64,000 bases of DNA from Natronospirillum operosum (GTDB lineage: Bacteria > Pseudomonadota > Gammaproteobacteria > Pseudomonadales > Natronospirillaceae), in assembly GCF_004768465.1 (NCBI RefSeq), contig NZ_SRMF01000001.1, positions 1,093,893-1,157,892 of the forward strand, read 5' to 3'. Made by a program: the position numbers and the translations under genes. The notes beneath the pieces were generated by a model. The model saw nothing but the letters and a program-made list of their open reading frames with translations, had not been told where the DNA came from and ran no database searches. Positions 1-8,967 of the stretch are shown piece after piece; the first letter of the stretch is position 1, and every line of letters begins with the position of its first letter.

Positions 1-429
1 GCCGGTGCTGCCCAGACACTCGGTCAACACCATGGCTGAACTGTAGGCTTCCTCGCCGCTTGAACAGGCCGCGCTCCAGAGTCGGAACGGACGCTGCCGA
101 GATTGCTCCGGCAGTATTCGGTCACGCAGAAACTCGAAATGCCTGGGCTCCCGAAAAAAGTAGGTCTCGTTGGTGGTCAACAGATCCACTGCAGTCTGCT
201 TTTCGGCTGCGTCCATGCGCAGGCACTGCCAGTAGTCACCATAGCTGCTCAGTTGCAGTGCCTTCAGCCGCCGCGACAGACGCCCGGCGACCATGGTCTT
301 TTTGCTGGCCGGCATGTGAATGCCGGCTTCCGTAAAAATCATCTGCTGGAACTGCCGGAATTCAGCATTGCTGAATGCGGACACCCCACTCGCGACAGGG
401 ACTGGCCCCGTTTCAGCTGTCGTAACCAT
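1..429 (-). CDS. cheR: Chemotaxis protein methyltransferase CheR (5' part only)
   Basis: This is the first 143 codons of a CheR-type methyltransferase that would transfer methyl groups from S-adenosylmethionine to glutamates of chemoreceptors. The gene runs off the left edge of the window. The N-terminal helical CheR domain is visible, including the TTNETYFFRE stretch, followed by the start of the SAM-binding domain with SAACSSGEEAYSSAM, close to the family's usual ACSTGEEPYSLAM. The ATG at 427-429 lies inside the end of cheW, overlapping it by 17 bases, so translation is probably coupled. The next genes of the cluster, often cheD and cheB, would lie beyond the edge but cannot be seen. Confidence 0.9.
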   Translation of the reverse strand, partial: MVTTAETGPVPVASGVSAFSNAEFRQFQQMIFTEAGIHMPASKKTMVAGRLSRRLKALQLSSYGDYWQCLRMDAAEKQTAVDLLTTNETYFFREPRHFEFLRDRILPEQSRQRPFRLWSAACSSGEEAYSSAMVLTECLGSTG

Positions 430-967
430 CTCGCGGCGCATCCACAGTTGAGTCCAGTTCGGCCAACTCCCTGGTGTTCAGGGCCTGGTCAACATTGAGC
501 AGGATGACAAACTGACCCTGCACCTTGCCCATGCCGGCAATGAAGTCGGCCCGGATTCGGGCCCCGAAACCGGGCGCAGGCTCGATCTCGGTTGGAGGAA
601 TTTCCAGCACCTCGGAGACGGCATCGACAATGATGCCGACTTCCTGCAACTGGTCTTCGTCCCCTGTGCTGCCCTCCACTTCCAGGATGACGATACAGCT
701 GCGCCGGTTGACGGTACTTTCTCCCCGGCCGAACCGGGCCGACAGGTCGATCACCGGCACCACACTGCCGCGCAGATTGATCACACCGCGCACAAATTCC
801 GGCATCATGGGCACGGTGGTGAGGCTGCCGTATTCGATAATTTCTCGAATGTGCAGTATGCCCACCGCAAACATCTCGTGGCCAATCTGGAAAGTCAGAT
901 ACTGATTCTGATCGCCCGAGGACTCCGCAATGCGGACATCCTCGGCGCTTGTTTGTGGCTGATTCAT
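413..967 (-). CDS. cheW: Chemotaxis coupling protein CheW
   Basis: CheW links chemoreceptors to the histidine kinase CheA in the cytoplasmic signalling array. The 184-residue product is one CheW-like SH3-type domain from about residue 22 to 165, recognised by YLTFQIGHEMFAVGI near the start, then IREIIEYGSLTTVPMMPEFVRGVINLRG, which is the typical receptor-binding strand region (quoted in two parts: IREIIEYGSLTTVP and MMPEFVRGVINLRG). A purine-rich AGCAGGGGG tract precedes the ATG. It sits between mcp and cheR in a continuous minus-strand operon and overlaps the cheR start. The assignment is secure; the signal the system senses is unknown. Confidence 0.93.
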   Translation of the reverse strand: MNQPQTSAEDVRIAESSGDQNQYLTFQIGHEMFAVGILHIREIIEYGSLTTVPMMPEFVRGVINLRGSVVPVIDLSARFGRGESTVNRRSCIVILEVEGSTGDEDQLQEVGIIVDAVSEVLEIPPTEIEPAPGFGARIRADFIAGMGKVQGQFVILLNVDQALNTRELAELDSTVDAPRDGYDS

Positions 968-979
968 AAAACCCCCTGC

Positions 980-2605
980 TCAGAACCGCACGTAGGTGGA
1001 TGCATCGAACTCGTCGCCGTCAACGGTCGGCTCAGCCTCTTCCCTGGCCTTGCGCGGGCGAGCTGCCTGGCTGTTGCTGGCCGGTTCCAGCCGGGTCGGT
1101 TGTGCATCGTTCACCCGGAAGAAGCCCATGGCCTGCTGCAGCTGTTCCGCCTGTGAGGACATTTCCTCGGACGTCGCCGCCAGTTCCTCGGAGGCTGAAG
1201 CATTCTGCTGGGTGATCTGATTGAGCTGTTCCATGGCGCCATTGATCTGTTCCACGCCGGAAGACTGCTCACTGGAGGCTGCAGCAATTTCCTGCACCAG
1301 GTCCGATGTCTTCTGGATCGACGGCACCATTTCATTCAGCAGGCGCCCGGCACGCTCGGCCAGTTCGACCGACGACCCGGCCACCTCACCAATCTCCTGC
1401 GCGGCGATCTGACTGCGTTCGGCCAGCTTGCGCACCTCGGCAGCGACCACGGCAAAGCCCTTGCCGTGCTCACCGGCGCGGGCAGCTTCAATGGCGGCGT
1501 TCAGTGCCAGCAGGTTGGTCTGGTAGGCAATGTCATCAATGATGGAGATCTTTTCGGCAATGCTCTTCATGGCAGTGACAGTCTTGTCGACAGCCTCCCC
1601 GCCTTCGCCCGCCTCTTTGGCGGCCTTGCTGGCCATGCCATCGGTCATGGACGCATTCTCGGTATTCTGGCTGATGGAAGCCGTCATCTGCTCCATGGAG
1701 GCACTGGTTTCCTCGACACTGGAAGCCTGCTCACTGGACGCCTGGGACAGGGACTGGCTGGTTGCGTTGACTTCTTCCGACGCCGAAGCCAGATTGTCTG
1801 CTCCGGCCCGGACTTCGCTGATCACCTGGGACAGTTTCCTGACCATGGCTTCCATGGCGGCCAGCAACTGGCCGGTTTCATCACGGCTGGTGGCATTGAT
1901 GCGAACAGTCATGTCACCGTCAGCCAACTGGCGGGCAGCATTGACAGCAACGGTGAGCGGCCGGGTGATACCCAGGGTAATCAACCAGGCGAAGGCCAGG
2001 CCAATCAGCAGCGCAATCACGGACAGTACCGCCACAATGACCATTGCTACTTCCACCAGACGCGTCGTGGCCACGCCCGCCTCTGCAATCATCTGGTCCT
2101 GGAAATCCAGGAAGTGCTGAATGGCATCCACGTAATGGTCGAGTTCATAGGCGGTTTCAGTAATCCACAGGCTTGAGGCCGCCTCGCGATCGCCACTGTC
2201 CAGCACATCGAAGACCTGCTGTCTGCTTTGAGCATAGGCCTGACGAGCGTCCTGCACCGCATTCAAGCGGGCCCGCCCTTCGGGAAACACAGTCAACTGA
2301 TCCAACTCGTCGTAAGCGGTATTCATGCGCCCGGAAACCTCGGCAACCTGCCGATTCAAACGGTCCACTTCATTCGGGTCCGTCGTCAGCAGCAGGTTCA
2401 GCGAGGCCCGGGCATTGTTCAGGTTCATGACTCGGATCTCGTTGCCCAGATCAACTCGAGTCATTTGCGGACCGGTAAGGTTCTCCACCATCCTGTCGAC
2501 CGTGAGCAAACGCTCGGCAGACACCACAGCGACAGTTGCCAAAAGCAGCAGCACAGCACCAAAGGCAATGCCCAGACGTGTGCCTATTTTCAGATTCTTG
2601 AACAT
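980..2605 (-). CDS. Methyl-accepting chemotaxis protein with 4-helix periplasmic domain
   Basis: This is a classical transmembrane chemoreceptor of 541 residues. It has a first membrane helix at about 7-30, a periplasmic region of about 150 mostly helical residues, a second membrane helix near 187-212, a HAMP linker, and a long signalling coiled coil whose hairpin tip contains [21 protein letters not shown] chose the ATG at 2605 because GGAG lies 9 bases upstream; an in-frame start 7 codons earlier has no better site. The C-terminus ends in STYVRF rather than the xWxxF CheR tether of enterobacterial receptors. It lies between cheA and cheW. The ligand cannot be deduced. Confidence 0.9.
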   Translation of the reverse strand: MFKNLKIGTRLGIAFGAVLLLLATVAVVSAERLLTVDRMVENLTGPQMTRVDLGNEIRVMNLNNARASLNLLLTTDPNEVDRLNRQVAEVSGRMNTAYDELDQLTVFPEGRARLNAVQDARQAYAQSRQQVFDVLDSGDREAASSLWITETAYELDHYVDAIQHFLDFQDQMIAEAGVATTRLVEVAMVIVAVLSVIALLIGLAFAWLITLGITRPLTVAVNAARQLADGDMTVRINATSRDETGQLLAAMEAMVRKLSQVISEVRAGADNLASASEEVNATSQSLSQASSEQASSVEETSASMEQMTASISQNTENASMTDGMASKAAKEAGEGGEAVDKTVTAMKSIAEKISIIDDIAYQTNLLALNAAIEAARAGEHGKGFAVVAAEVRKLAERSQIAAQEIGEVAGSSVELAERAGRLLNEMVPSIQKTSDLVQEIAAASSEQSSGVEQINGAMEQLNQITQQNASASEELAATSEEMSSQAEQLQQAMGFFRVNDAQPTRLEPASNSQAARPRKAREEAEPTVDGDEFDASTYVRF

Positions 2606-2629
2606 TTGTGTTTCTCCACAATACAACGT

Positions 2630-4681
2630 TTAAGACGCCGACAGCCGGGGCCGGGCGTGGGATTGAAAGCCGCGATTTGCGGCGTCTTCTTGCCGGGCGA
2701 CCTGCTGTATCAGCGTCGGTACGTCCAGGATCAGTGCCACCTGACCATTGCCCAGAATGGTGGAGCCGGACAGTCCTCTGAGATTGGAGAAGATGCCGCC
2801 CAGCGGTTTTATAACGGTCTGGTTTTCACCCAGAAGTTCATCCACGATCAGACCGGCCTTCTGGCCGCCGTGACGAACCACGATGATGTTCTGGCGCTTT
2901 CGGAGCTCACCGGACAGTTTGAAATGTGCACGCAGTCGTATCAGTGGCAGCACCTCCTGCCGCAGGTTGATGTAGTGCTGCTCCGCACCGAGTTGCTGCT
3001 CTGCACTCAGTTCCGTGCATTCCACGACCATTTCGAGCGGCACCACATAGGTGGCATCTCCGACTCTGGCCATGAAGCCGTCGATGATGGCCAGCGTCAG
3101 CGGCAACCGGATGCGGAAGGTGGTCCCCCCGAGCACACCCGGAGACACCAGCTCGACCGTGCCGCGCAGGGATTCGATATTGCGACGCACCACATCCATG
3201 CCGACACCACGTCCGGACAGGTTGGTCACCTGCTCTACCGTCGAGAAGCCGGGTTCAAAGATGAGGTTGAACACATCCTGATCGGTCAGTACCGCATCCG
3301 GTCTGACCAGTTCACGTTCCATCGCCTTGGCCAGGATGCGCTCGCGGCTCAGACCACCGCCATCATCGCTGACTTCAATAATGATGGAGCCGGACTCATG
3401 GTATGCATTCAGATGTACCCGCCCCCGCGTTGGCTTGCCCTTCTGACTGCGCGCCGCCGGTGCTTCCACTCCGTGGTCACAGGCATTGCGGACCAGATGG
3501 GTCAGCGGATCGCCGATCTTTTCCACCACCGTCTTGTCCAGTTCGGTGTCGGCACCGGTGACTACCAGTTCGATGTCCTTGCCCAGTTCGGACGCCACAT
3601 CCCTTACCACGCGCTGAAAACGCTGGAAGGTCTCACCGATCGGCACCATGCGCAGATCCAGTGAACTGTCGCGAATGGCTTCCACCAGCAGGTTGAGATT
3701 GGCTGCAGATTCCCGAGCCGGAGTATCACCCGACTGTTCGGCGCCCAGAGAGACCGCCGCCGAAGAGATCACCAGTTCGCCAACCAGATTGATCAGGTTG
3801 TCCAGCTTGTCGGCCTGGATGCGGAAATGCTGTACCTGCTTGCGGCGTCGGTTCTGCTGTGACGTGTCGGCCTGCTCTTCGGCCCCCGGCGCCGCAGACT
3901 CGACCGACTCATCTGTATCGGGCTGTGCTGGCAGCGGTGCTGCTACCGGGTCGACCTCGGTAACCGGACACTGATCCTGCACCTCTATCTGGTACAGGTC
4001 ACTGGCCAGTTCAAAGATGTTCTCGATGGCAATTCGATCAGCCGAGGTCACCAGGTCAATCTCGAAATCCAGATAGCAGGTCTCGGGATCCATATCCCCG
4101 AGGACGGGCAGCTTCTCTTCCAGCGTGCGCACCGCAGCCACATCACCCAGCGTGCCCAGAAAACGAATAAAACCCAGGGGGTCCATGCCATGACGCAGCG
4201 CATCGGCATGAATGCGAATGTCGATCCGGCATTTGCGGCTGGCTTCTGCGGCAACGGGCTCTGTGCTGTCAGTCTGTGCGTGAGAGCTGCCCGCACAGGA
4301 ATGGAATGGTTCCAGACCCGCCAGCAGCACAACCCCGCCGGGCTGCAAGGCAGCGGCCTCTGAAGGCTCCGGCACTTCTACCAGCAGGCTGATATGGTCC
4401 CGACAGCGCAACAACAGGTTGGCCAGATCTCTGCTCAGCGCGATCTCGCCTGCGCGCAGCCGGTCCAGTACATTTTCAACCACATGCGTGAAGTCCACCA
4501 CATGATCCAGACCGAACATGCCGGCCGAACCCTTGATGGTATGCACGCAACGAAACAGGGCATTCTGCAACTCCGGCTCACCTGAGCGGGACTCCATGGC
4601 CAGCAAAAGAAGTTCCATGTCGGAGAGCAGCTCCCGGCTTTCGTCCAGAAAGGTCTGCAGTGCTGTGGCCATTGTCGTCAT
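2630..4681 (-). CDS. cheA: Chemotaxis histidine kinase CheA
   Basis: CheA autophosphorylates on a histidine under receptor control and passes phosphate to CheY. The 683-residue protein has an Hpt domain at 1-105 with the phosphorylation site HTIKGSAG at His47. A 170-residue linker region follows, then a dimerisation helix pair near 285-350, a HATPase with NACDHGVE, SDDGGG and GRGVGMDVV, and a C-terminal CheW-like P5 domain. Its ATG overlaps the end of the STAS gene by 4 bases. The residue pattern is complete, so it should be an active kinase. It is encoded in the same operon as two receptors, CheY, CheW and CheR. Confidence 0.93.
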   Translation of the reverse strand: MTTMATALQTFLDESRELLSDMELLLLAMESRSGEPELQNALFRCVHTIKGSAGMFGLDHVVDFTHVVENVLDRLRAGEIALSRDLANLLLRCRDHISLLVEVPEPSEAAALQPGGVVLLAGLEPFHSCAGSSHAQTDSTEPVAAEASRKCRIDIRIHADALRHGMDPLGFIRFLGTLGDVAAVRTLEEKLPVLGDMDPETCYLDFEIDLVTSADRIAIENIFELASDLYQIEVQDQCPVTEVDPVAAPLPAQPDTDESVESAAPGAEEQADTSQQNRRRKQVQHFRIQADKLDNLINLVGELVISSAAVSLGAEQSGDTPARESAANLNLLVEAIRDSSLDLRMVPIGETFQRFQRVVRDVASELGKDIELVVTGADTELDKTVVEKIGDPLTHLVRNACDHGVEAPAARSQKGKPTRGRVHLNAYHESGSIIIEVSDDGGGLSRERILAKAMERELVRPDAVLTDQDVFNLIFEPGFSTVEQVTNLSGRGVGMDVVRRNIESLRGTVELVSPGVLGGTTFRIRLPLTLAIIDGFMARVGDATYVVPLEMVVECTELSAEQQLGAEQHYINLRQEVLPLIRLRAHFKLSGELRKRQNIIVVRHGGQKAGLIVDELLGENQTVIKPLGGIFSNLRGLSGSTILGNGQVALILDVPTLIQQVARQEDAANRGFQSHARPRLSAS

Positions 4682-4968
4682 GACGACACCTCGATACCCG
4701 CCAACGCCAGGGCATCACACACCGGCTCACTGTGATTGGTCAGGGTCACAGGTTCGCCGTCATTGACCGTCAGGCGGGCGGCGACCAGCAACCATTGCAG
4801 ACCTGCCGCATCCAGTTCGGTGACCGCCGCCAGATCAACATGGCGCAACTGCCCCGAGGCAAACGCCGAGCGCAGTCCTTCAGCCGCCGCCTTGGCCTGA
4901 TAGATGGTCAGTTCACCCACGACCGCAAGGCAGCCGGACTCGGGACTGAAACGCAGAGTATCCTTCAT
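4678..4968 (-). CDS. STAS-domain protein of a chemotaxis operon
   Basis: The 96-residue product is a single STAS fold, the domain of anti-sigma-factor antagonists such as SpoIIAA. The alternating strand and helix pattern is visible, with GCLAVVGELTIYQAK at the start and the conserved loop before helix 2. In that loop SpoIIAA-type proteins carry a phosphorylated Ser or Thr (D-S/T-x-G), whereas here it reads ELDAAGLQWLL, so the acceptor is alanine. Phosphorylation control is therefore unlikely at this site. It overlaps cheY by 4 bases upstream and cheA by 4 bases downstream, so it is translated with them. STAS genes do occur in some chemotaxis-like clusters; the role here is not known. Confidence 0.85.
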   Translation of the reverse strand: MKDTLRFSPESGCLAVVGELTIYQAKAAAEGLRSAFASGQLRHVDLAAVTELDAAGLQWLLVAARLTVNDGEPVTLTNHSEPVCDALALAGIEVSS

Positions 4969-5333
4969 GGCCCCACCAACTTGTTGACGGCAACCAGCAT
5001 CTGCTCGGGCTGAAAGGGTTTGACCATCCAGGCCTTGGCACCACCGGCCTGACCCTGCATCTTCTTGTCTTCAGCCGACTCGGTAGTCAGCATGATCACT
5101 GGGGTGAACTTGTATTCCGCACGCGCCTTCACCTCCCGCAGGAAGGTCAGGCCATCCATATTCGGCATGTTCACGTCCGAAATCATCAGATGCACCCGCT
5201 GGCCGGTGAGCTTGTTCAGTGCGTCCTGGCCATCACAGGCTTCGATGACATCGAAGCCGGCACTTTTCAGAGTAAGGGACACCACCTGCCGTATGGAGGC
5301 AGAATCATCAACGATCAGAATACTTTTACCCAT
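4965..5333 (-). CDS. cheY: Response regulator CheY-type (single receiver domain)
   Basis: This is a stand-alone receiver domain of 122 residues with no output domain. The phosphoacceptor is Asp53 in MISDVNMP, the acidic pocket is Asp9/Asp10, the switch Thr is Thr83 and the conserved Lys is Lys105 in MVKPF. Trp102 replaces the aromatic switch Tyr or Phe usual at that position. The gene stops inside the STAS start (ATGA overlap) and directly precedes cheA by way of STAS, so CheA is its probable phosphodonor. Whether it acts on the flagellar motor or another target cannot be told from the sequence. Confidence 0.92.
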   Translation of the reverse strand: MGKSILIVDDSASIRQVVSLTLKSAGFDVIEACDGQDALNKLTGQRVHLMISDVNMPNMDGLTFLREVKARAEYKFTPVIMLTTESAEDKKMQGQAGGAKAWMVKPFQPEQMLVAVNKLVGP

Positions 5334-5411
5334 AACTACAACCTCACTGTCTGCCGATGTGTTCCGGTCAAAAATGCCGGCGCAATCGATCGAATACTGC
5401 GGCGAAACCGC

Positions 5412-6617
5412 CTAGAAAAATGTGATCTCGCCTGTTGCCACCGGCGCCGCGACATGTCGCCCGCCCTGGCTATGGTTATTGCGCTCTTCTGCCATGGCAT
5501 AGGATGCTTCCATGTCGTCCATGACGGCTGTCACATCCAGCACCTGGCCATCGCGACTGCCAATGCGTTGGGCAACACTCTCCATGCTGGCCACCACATG
5601 GCTCAGTATCTGGCCAGTGCGATCCTGAAACTGAAGCTGTATCAGTGAACTCTCGACCTGGGACCTGACCTCCTGGTTGCTCTGGCGCAGTGACTCTGCC
5701 GAGACCACCAACCTGTTACCCAGGCTGCTGAAATTGGTCAGCACCTGTCCTATGGTGGCTTCGGCCGTGTCGACGGATTTGCCGTCCCGGCCCCGCGAGT
5801 CCTGCGCAGCGTTGACCGCAGCGCGAATGGCATCACCGATATAGCGCACCTTGGTACTGATGCGCTCGCCGGTTTCTGCGGACAGGCTGGAGAGCTTGCG
5901 CACCTCATCGGCGACCACGGCAAAGCCCCGCCCATGCTCGCCGGCCCGGGCGGCCTCTATGGCCGCATTCAGCGCCAGCAGGTTGGTCTGGCCGGCGATG
6001 GTGGCTACGTCCTGCGCCATGGTGTCCAGTTCGTCGACAAAGGTATCCAGACCATTGATCTGTTTGAGGAGACCATCGCGCTCCTCAAGTGCATTCTTCA
6101 GACTGTCGACGACCGACTGCAATGACTTTTCCGCCTGACCAAAGGAACTGCCCATCCCGCCTTCCAGCGATTCGGCAACTTCGCCCGACATCTCGGTGGA
6201 CAATCTGAGTTCGGTGGCCAGTTTGCCGAAGCAGCCGGAGAGATCGTTGATGGCATGTTCGGTCTGGCTGCGAGCGGTTTCGACGTGCTGGGCCCAGGTG
6301 GGCAGCAGTTGCCTGCCCAGGGCCACATGAGCTTCACGGACAGGGGCAGAGGCTTCTGCCACCCGCTCAGCATCAGCCTGCTGACGATCCAGCAGCGGCC
6401 GGTAGTATCGTCTCACGAGGGTGCGAGCCGAAACGACGGCAACAGCGGTTGCCAGACCCAGAGCCAGCATGGCGCCAAGCCGAGCCCACCACCCGGGCAG
6501 AAAAAACAGCACAAGGCCCATGGCCAGCAGGCCGGGAGCGGCTGTAATGACCATCAGTGTTCGATCGGGAAAACGTTGACTACTGCTCACGGACAACCCC
6601 TTCTTGAATGGCGCCAT
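5412..6617 (-). CDS. MCP-like signalling protein without a periplasmic domain
   Basis: The product of about 401 residues has two membrane helices near the N-terminus separated by only a few residues (PGWWAR), then an MCP signalling coiled coil with the hairpin tip [20 protein letters not shown]. There is no periplasmic sensor and no recognisable HAMP domain. The C-terminus ends in GEITFF. I chose the ATG at 6617 (MAPFKKGL); the upstream in-frame start at 6644 is only a TTG. It is the first gene of the chemotaxis operon, 78 bases ahead of cheY. It probably reports on the membrane or cytoplasm, or acts as an adapter to other receptors. The function is inferred only from the domain. Confidence 0.85.
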   Translation of the reverse strand: MAPFKKGLSVSSSQRFPDRTLMVITAAPGLLAMGLVLFFLPGWWARLGAMLALGLATAVAVVSARTLVRRYYRPLLDRQQADAERVAEASAPVREAHVALGRQLLPTWAQHVETARSQTEHAINDLSGCFGKLATELRLSTEMSGEVAESLEGGMGSSFGQAEKSLQSVVDSLKNALEERDGLLKQINGLDTFVDELDTMAQDVATIAGQTNLLALNAAIEAARAGEHGRGFAVVADEVRKLSSLSAETGERISTKVRYIGDAIRAAVNAAQDSRGRDGKSVDTAEATIGQVLTNFSSLGNRLVVSAESLRQSNQEVRSQVESSLIQLQFQDRTGQILSHVVASMESVAQRIGSRDGQVLDVTAVMDDMEASYAMAEERNNHSQGGRHVAAPVATGEITFF

Positions 6618-6741
6618 CTTCTCGCCAGGGGGAAATCTCCACAATCGCCCGTGACCGATATTTCACTAGGGCGCCCGGTCAGGGGGCGTAGGGGAAGGAC
6701 TACCGGCAGGGGAACACCAACCCGGCCAGGTGTTTTCAGCG

Positions 6742-6771
6742 TTGTATACCCGTAATCAGGACAACTATACT
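6742..6771 (+). promoter_or_regulatory. Possible sigma70 promoter for the sigma-like gene
   Basis: TTGTAT at 6742-6747 and TATACT at 6766-6771 are separated by 18 bases and would start transcription near 6778, about 30 bases ahead of the ATG at 6808. The minus 10 box matches five of six consensus bases. This is a sequence match only. Confidence 0.45.
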
Positions 6772-6807
6772 GGCAGCCTCTGTTTCCAGTTTACAAGGCA
6801 GGCGCCC

Positions 6808-7413
6808 ATGGTCGAGAAACCGGCTTATATCCGATTGCTGGGCATGGCGCGACGGCATGCCAGGCGACCCGATGAAGCGGAGGACATAGTACAGGATGTG
6901 CTGGTCGCGGCTCTGGCGGCCGGACGGTACGACTTTTCTTCACCTGACGATCAGCGCTGGATGGCCGGGGCCATCAAGCGACGTGCAGCCTTTGATGCGC
7001 GTTCGGCGCTCCGACGGCAACTGCGCGATACCCGCTGGCAGGCCGAGCGCCCGGAGGCAGCGGATATGCCCGACGCTACCGAGTCTGTCGCTATCGGCCC
7101 CCTCCTCCAGAACCTGGCACCTGCCCTCAGGATCACAGCGGCCCTGGCCTTGTCCGGCCATACCAGGGCTGAAATTTCCTATCTGCTCGATATCTCGGAT
7201 ACCGCTTTGCGCCAGCGCATCCGCAGTCTCAGAAAAGCGCTTGTACGTATTGGGGTCTCGATCCCTGCAGACATGACCAGCCTGAATCTGGATCTGGCTT
7301 ACGGAACCATTCGACAGGCCCTGCAACCTTTTCTGCGCCGCCATGGTGGTACCTTTGCCAGTCATGATCCGGATGGACATCTTTTTGTTATCAAGAGCTC
7401 ACAAAAGCACTGA
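6808..7413 (+). CDS. RNA polymerase sigma-factor-like protein
   Basis: The 201-residue product has a sigma70 region 2-like N-terminus (AEDIVQDVLVAAL, as in ECF factors) and a region 4-like helix-turn-helix at about 115-150 (TRAEISYLLDISDTALRQRI). A C-terminal tail of about 40 residues follows that I do not recognise. An earlier in-frame ATG at 6730 exists, but the ATG at 6808 has AAGGCAGG at the right distance and begins directly at the domain, so I prefer it. No anti-sigma gene lies beside it; the neighbours are the divergent chemotaxis operon and a VOC gene. It could be an ECF-type sigma factor or a DNA-binding protein derived from one. Confidence 0.7.
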   Translation: MVEKPAYIRLLGMARRHARRPDEAEDIVQDVLVAALAAGRYDFSSPDDQRWMAGAIKRRAAFDARSALRRQLRDTRWQAERPEAADMPDATESVAIGPLLQNLAPALRITAALALSGHTRAEISYLLDISDTALRQRIRSLRKALVRIGVSIPADMTSLNLDLAYGTIRQALQPFLRRHGGTFASHDPDGHLFVIKSSQKH

Positions 7414-7462
7414 GCGCGGCAACTAGTGTCCTGTCATACCCATAACCGGAGAGGAATTCTCA

Positions 7463-7846
7463 ATGCTGCCCAAACCACACCGCGCTTCCATCGTCTTCTA
7501 TGTCTCGGACATTGCCCGAACCGAAGCCTTTTACAATGACGTTCTCGGTATTGGTCTCGTCCGCCAGGAAGGGGCTGAACCCTTCTGGCTTCTGGGCAGC
7601 CTTGATCAGGGGCTCGAGGTCGTGTTTTTCCAGATGGATGCCGAGAGAGGGAACACACCCGCATTGATTTTCGACCTCGCCGAGGGCGGCATCGACGACA
7701 TTGTGGCGCAGCTCTCTGCAAAAGGGGTGACGATCGTGACCCCTGTCGAAGAAGCGCCGGGCGGCTGGAGTGCTGATTTTTCCGACCCGGATGGGTTCTG
7801 CATGGGGCTTTGGCAGTCGGCCGAAAAACCCAGAAGCCTGGAATAG
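7463..7846 (+). CDS. VOC (glyoxalase/bleomycin resistance) family protein
   Basis: The 127-residue protein is a single vicinal-oxygen-chelate module pair of beta-alpha-beta-beta-beta repeats. ASIVFYVSDIARTEAFYNDV is the typical start and GGWSADFSDPDGFCMGLW the typical end with the metal-ligand-bearing strand. A strong GGAGAGGA precedes the ATG. Members include glyoxalase I, dioxygenases and antibiotic-binding proteins, and the substrate cannot be assigned from sequence alone. It stands alone between the sigma-like gene and the convergent LysR gene. Confidence 0.85.
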   Translation: MLPKPHRASIVFYVSDIARTEAFYNDVLGIGLVRQEGAEPFWLLGSLDQGLEVVFFQMDAERGNTPALIFDLAEGGIDDIVAQLSAKGVTIVTPVEEAPGGWSADFSDPDGFCMGLWQSAEKPRSLE

Positions 7847-7889
7847 CCCCAGGGTTGATATGCACTCGTCATGAACGCTGCCCTCCGGC

Positions 7890-7916
7890 AGGTCAGACCC
7901 CGGGAAGGGTCTGACC
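7890..7916. terminator. Perfect 11-bp hairpin between convergent genes
   Basis: AGGTCAGACCC and its exact complement GGGTCTGACCT flank a 6-base loop. The hairpin sits between the ends of the VOC gene and the LysR gene, as expected for a shared terminator, but no long T run follows on either strand. It could also act by blocking RNA decay. Confidence 0.5.
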
Positions 7917-7933
7917 TCATCGGGCACGGCAGC

Positions 7934-8758
7934 TCAGATATCCGGTTGTTCCATGGCGTTGTAGAGCCTATCAATGGCGCGACGCACCTCGGGCAGAGTG
8001 CGGTCGTCCTGATGGGTCACCAGCCATTGGTCATGGCCCAGTTCGGAGATGATGCCGCCCCGGCGGCGCAACTGAGGCTGTGCTGCGCCGATAAAGGTCG
8101 GCAGCAGGGCGATGCCCTTCCCGGCCAGCGCCAGATCAAGGCTGTTGCGCGGGGAATTCACTTCACAGATGGCATCGGTACCAACGGTACGCTCCAGCCA
8201 GCGGGCCGAAGGCGTATCGGCCACCACCTTGATCCAGCGATCCTGACTGCCTTCCATGGCATACGGCGCAAACTCCACCCGCCACAGTTTACGACAAACC
8301 AGTGCTTCCTCGGTTGGTCGGCGATTGCGAAAGCCTATCGTCACTTCGCGATGCGAGATGTCCAGCACCGCCTCTGCCGAAACAAACCGCAGCCGCAGGT
8401 CAGGCGGCGTGCCGGTCAGCTGGTCGATAAACTGCACCAGATGGAGAGTGGTCCAGGTGCCGGCAGATACCTTGACCAGCGGTCGAGTGCCCTGCCTGGC
8501 CGGGGCCGTCAGGCGGTAGATTCGAGGTTCGATTTCCGTCAGTGATTCCAGTAGCGCCCTGCCCTCAAAAGTCAGTTCATAACCACGGTCATGCCTGACA
8601 AAGAGATCACGCCCCATGCCCCGCTCGAGCGCAAGCATGCGCCGCCCCAGTGTGGCGGCGCTGCGTCGGGTTGATTTTGCGGCCGCCGACAGCCCACCCT
8701 CTCGCGCCACCGCCAGGAACAGCTGCAAATCGTTCCACTCCACCATCGTTTCATTCAT
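7934..8758 (-). CDS. LysR-family transcriptional regulator
   Basis: The 274-residue protein begins with a winged helix-turn-helix at about 5-65 (WNDLQLFLAVAREGGLSAAA, then LERGMGRDLFVRHDRGYELT). It continues as a periplasmic-binding-protein-like effector domain, somewhat shorter than the usual 300 residues in total. LysR proteins usually control a nearby divergent gene. The divergent neighbour here is the small unknown gene at 8968. The genuine target and inducer are unknown. The ATG at 8758 is preferred, with a second ATG four codons later. Confidence 0.87.
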   Translation of the reverse strand: MNETMVEWNDLQLFLAVAREGGLSAAAKSTRRSAATLGRRMLALERGMGRDLFVRHDRGYELTFEGRALLESLTEIEPRIYRLTAPARQGTRPLVKVSAGTWTTLHLVQFIDQLTGTPPDLRLRFVSAEAVLDISHREVTIGFRNRRPTEEALVCRKLWRVEFAPYAMEGSQDRWIKVVADTPSARWLERTVGTDAICEVNSPRNSLDLALAGKGIALLPTFIGAAQPQLRRRGGIISELGHDQWLVTHQDDRTLPEVRRAIDRLYNAMEQPDI

Positions 8759-8798
8759 GAAAAGACCTGATCATTTCGTTTCGTTCTGTTAATCAAAA

Positions 8799-8826
8799 CT
8801 ATCCGGTACTCTGATCCCAAGTCAAC
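8799..8826 (-). promoter_or_regulatory. Possible promoter of the LysR gene
   Basis: Read on the minus strand, TTGACT (8821-8826) and GATAGT (8799-8804) are spaced by 16 bases, about 40 bases ahead of the start codon. Five and four of six consensus positions match, respectively. This is a moderate candidate. Confidence 0.4.
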
Positions 8827-8967
8827 AACTGGATGATCGAAATAAGCCTGAAACTCATCATTTTTGGGGCAAAAGGTTAACGGACATGTCGATTGCCGAA
8901 TACCTGACCCGATTATCCAGAGACTGCCCAAGGCCATTTCAACAGCTGAATAAACCAGGAGACCATC

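Noticed and set aside
2228-3664. A 478-codon plus-strand open frame opposite cheA
   Set aside because: It is antisense to a fully supported cheA with all kinase motifs. Its composition is biased (His, Gln, Arg rich) in the way mirror frames of GC-rich genes are.
6730-6807. An extended N-terminus for the sigma-like gene
   Set aside because: The upstream ATG has no ribosome binding site and overlaps the predicted promoter. The ATG at 6808 begins at the conserved domain.
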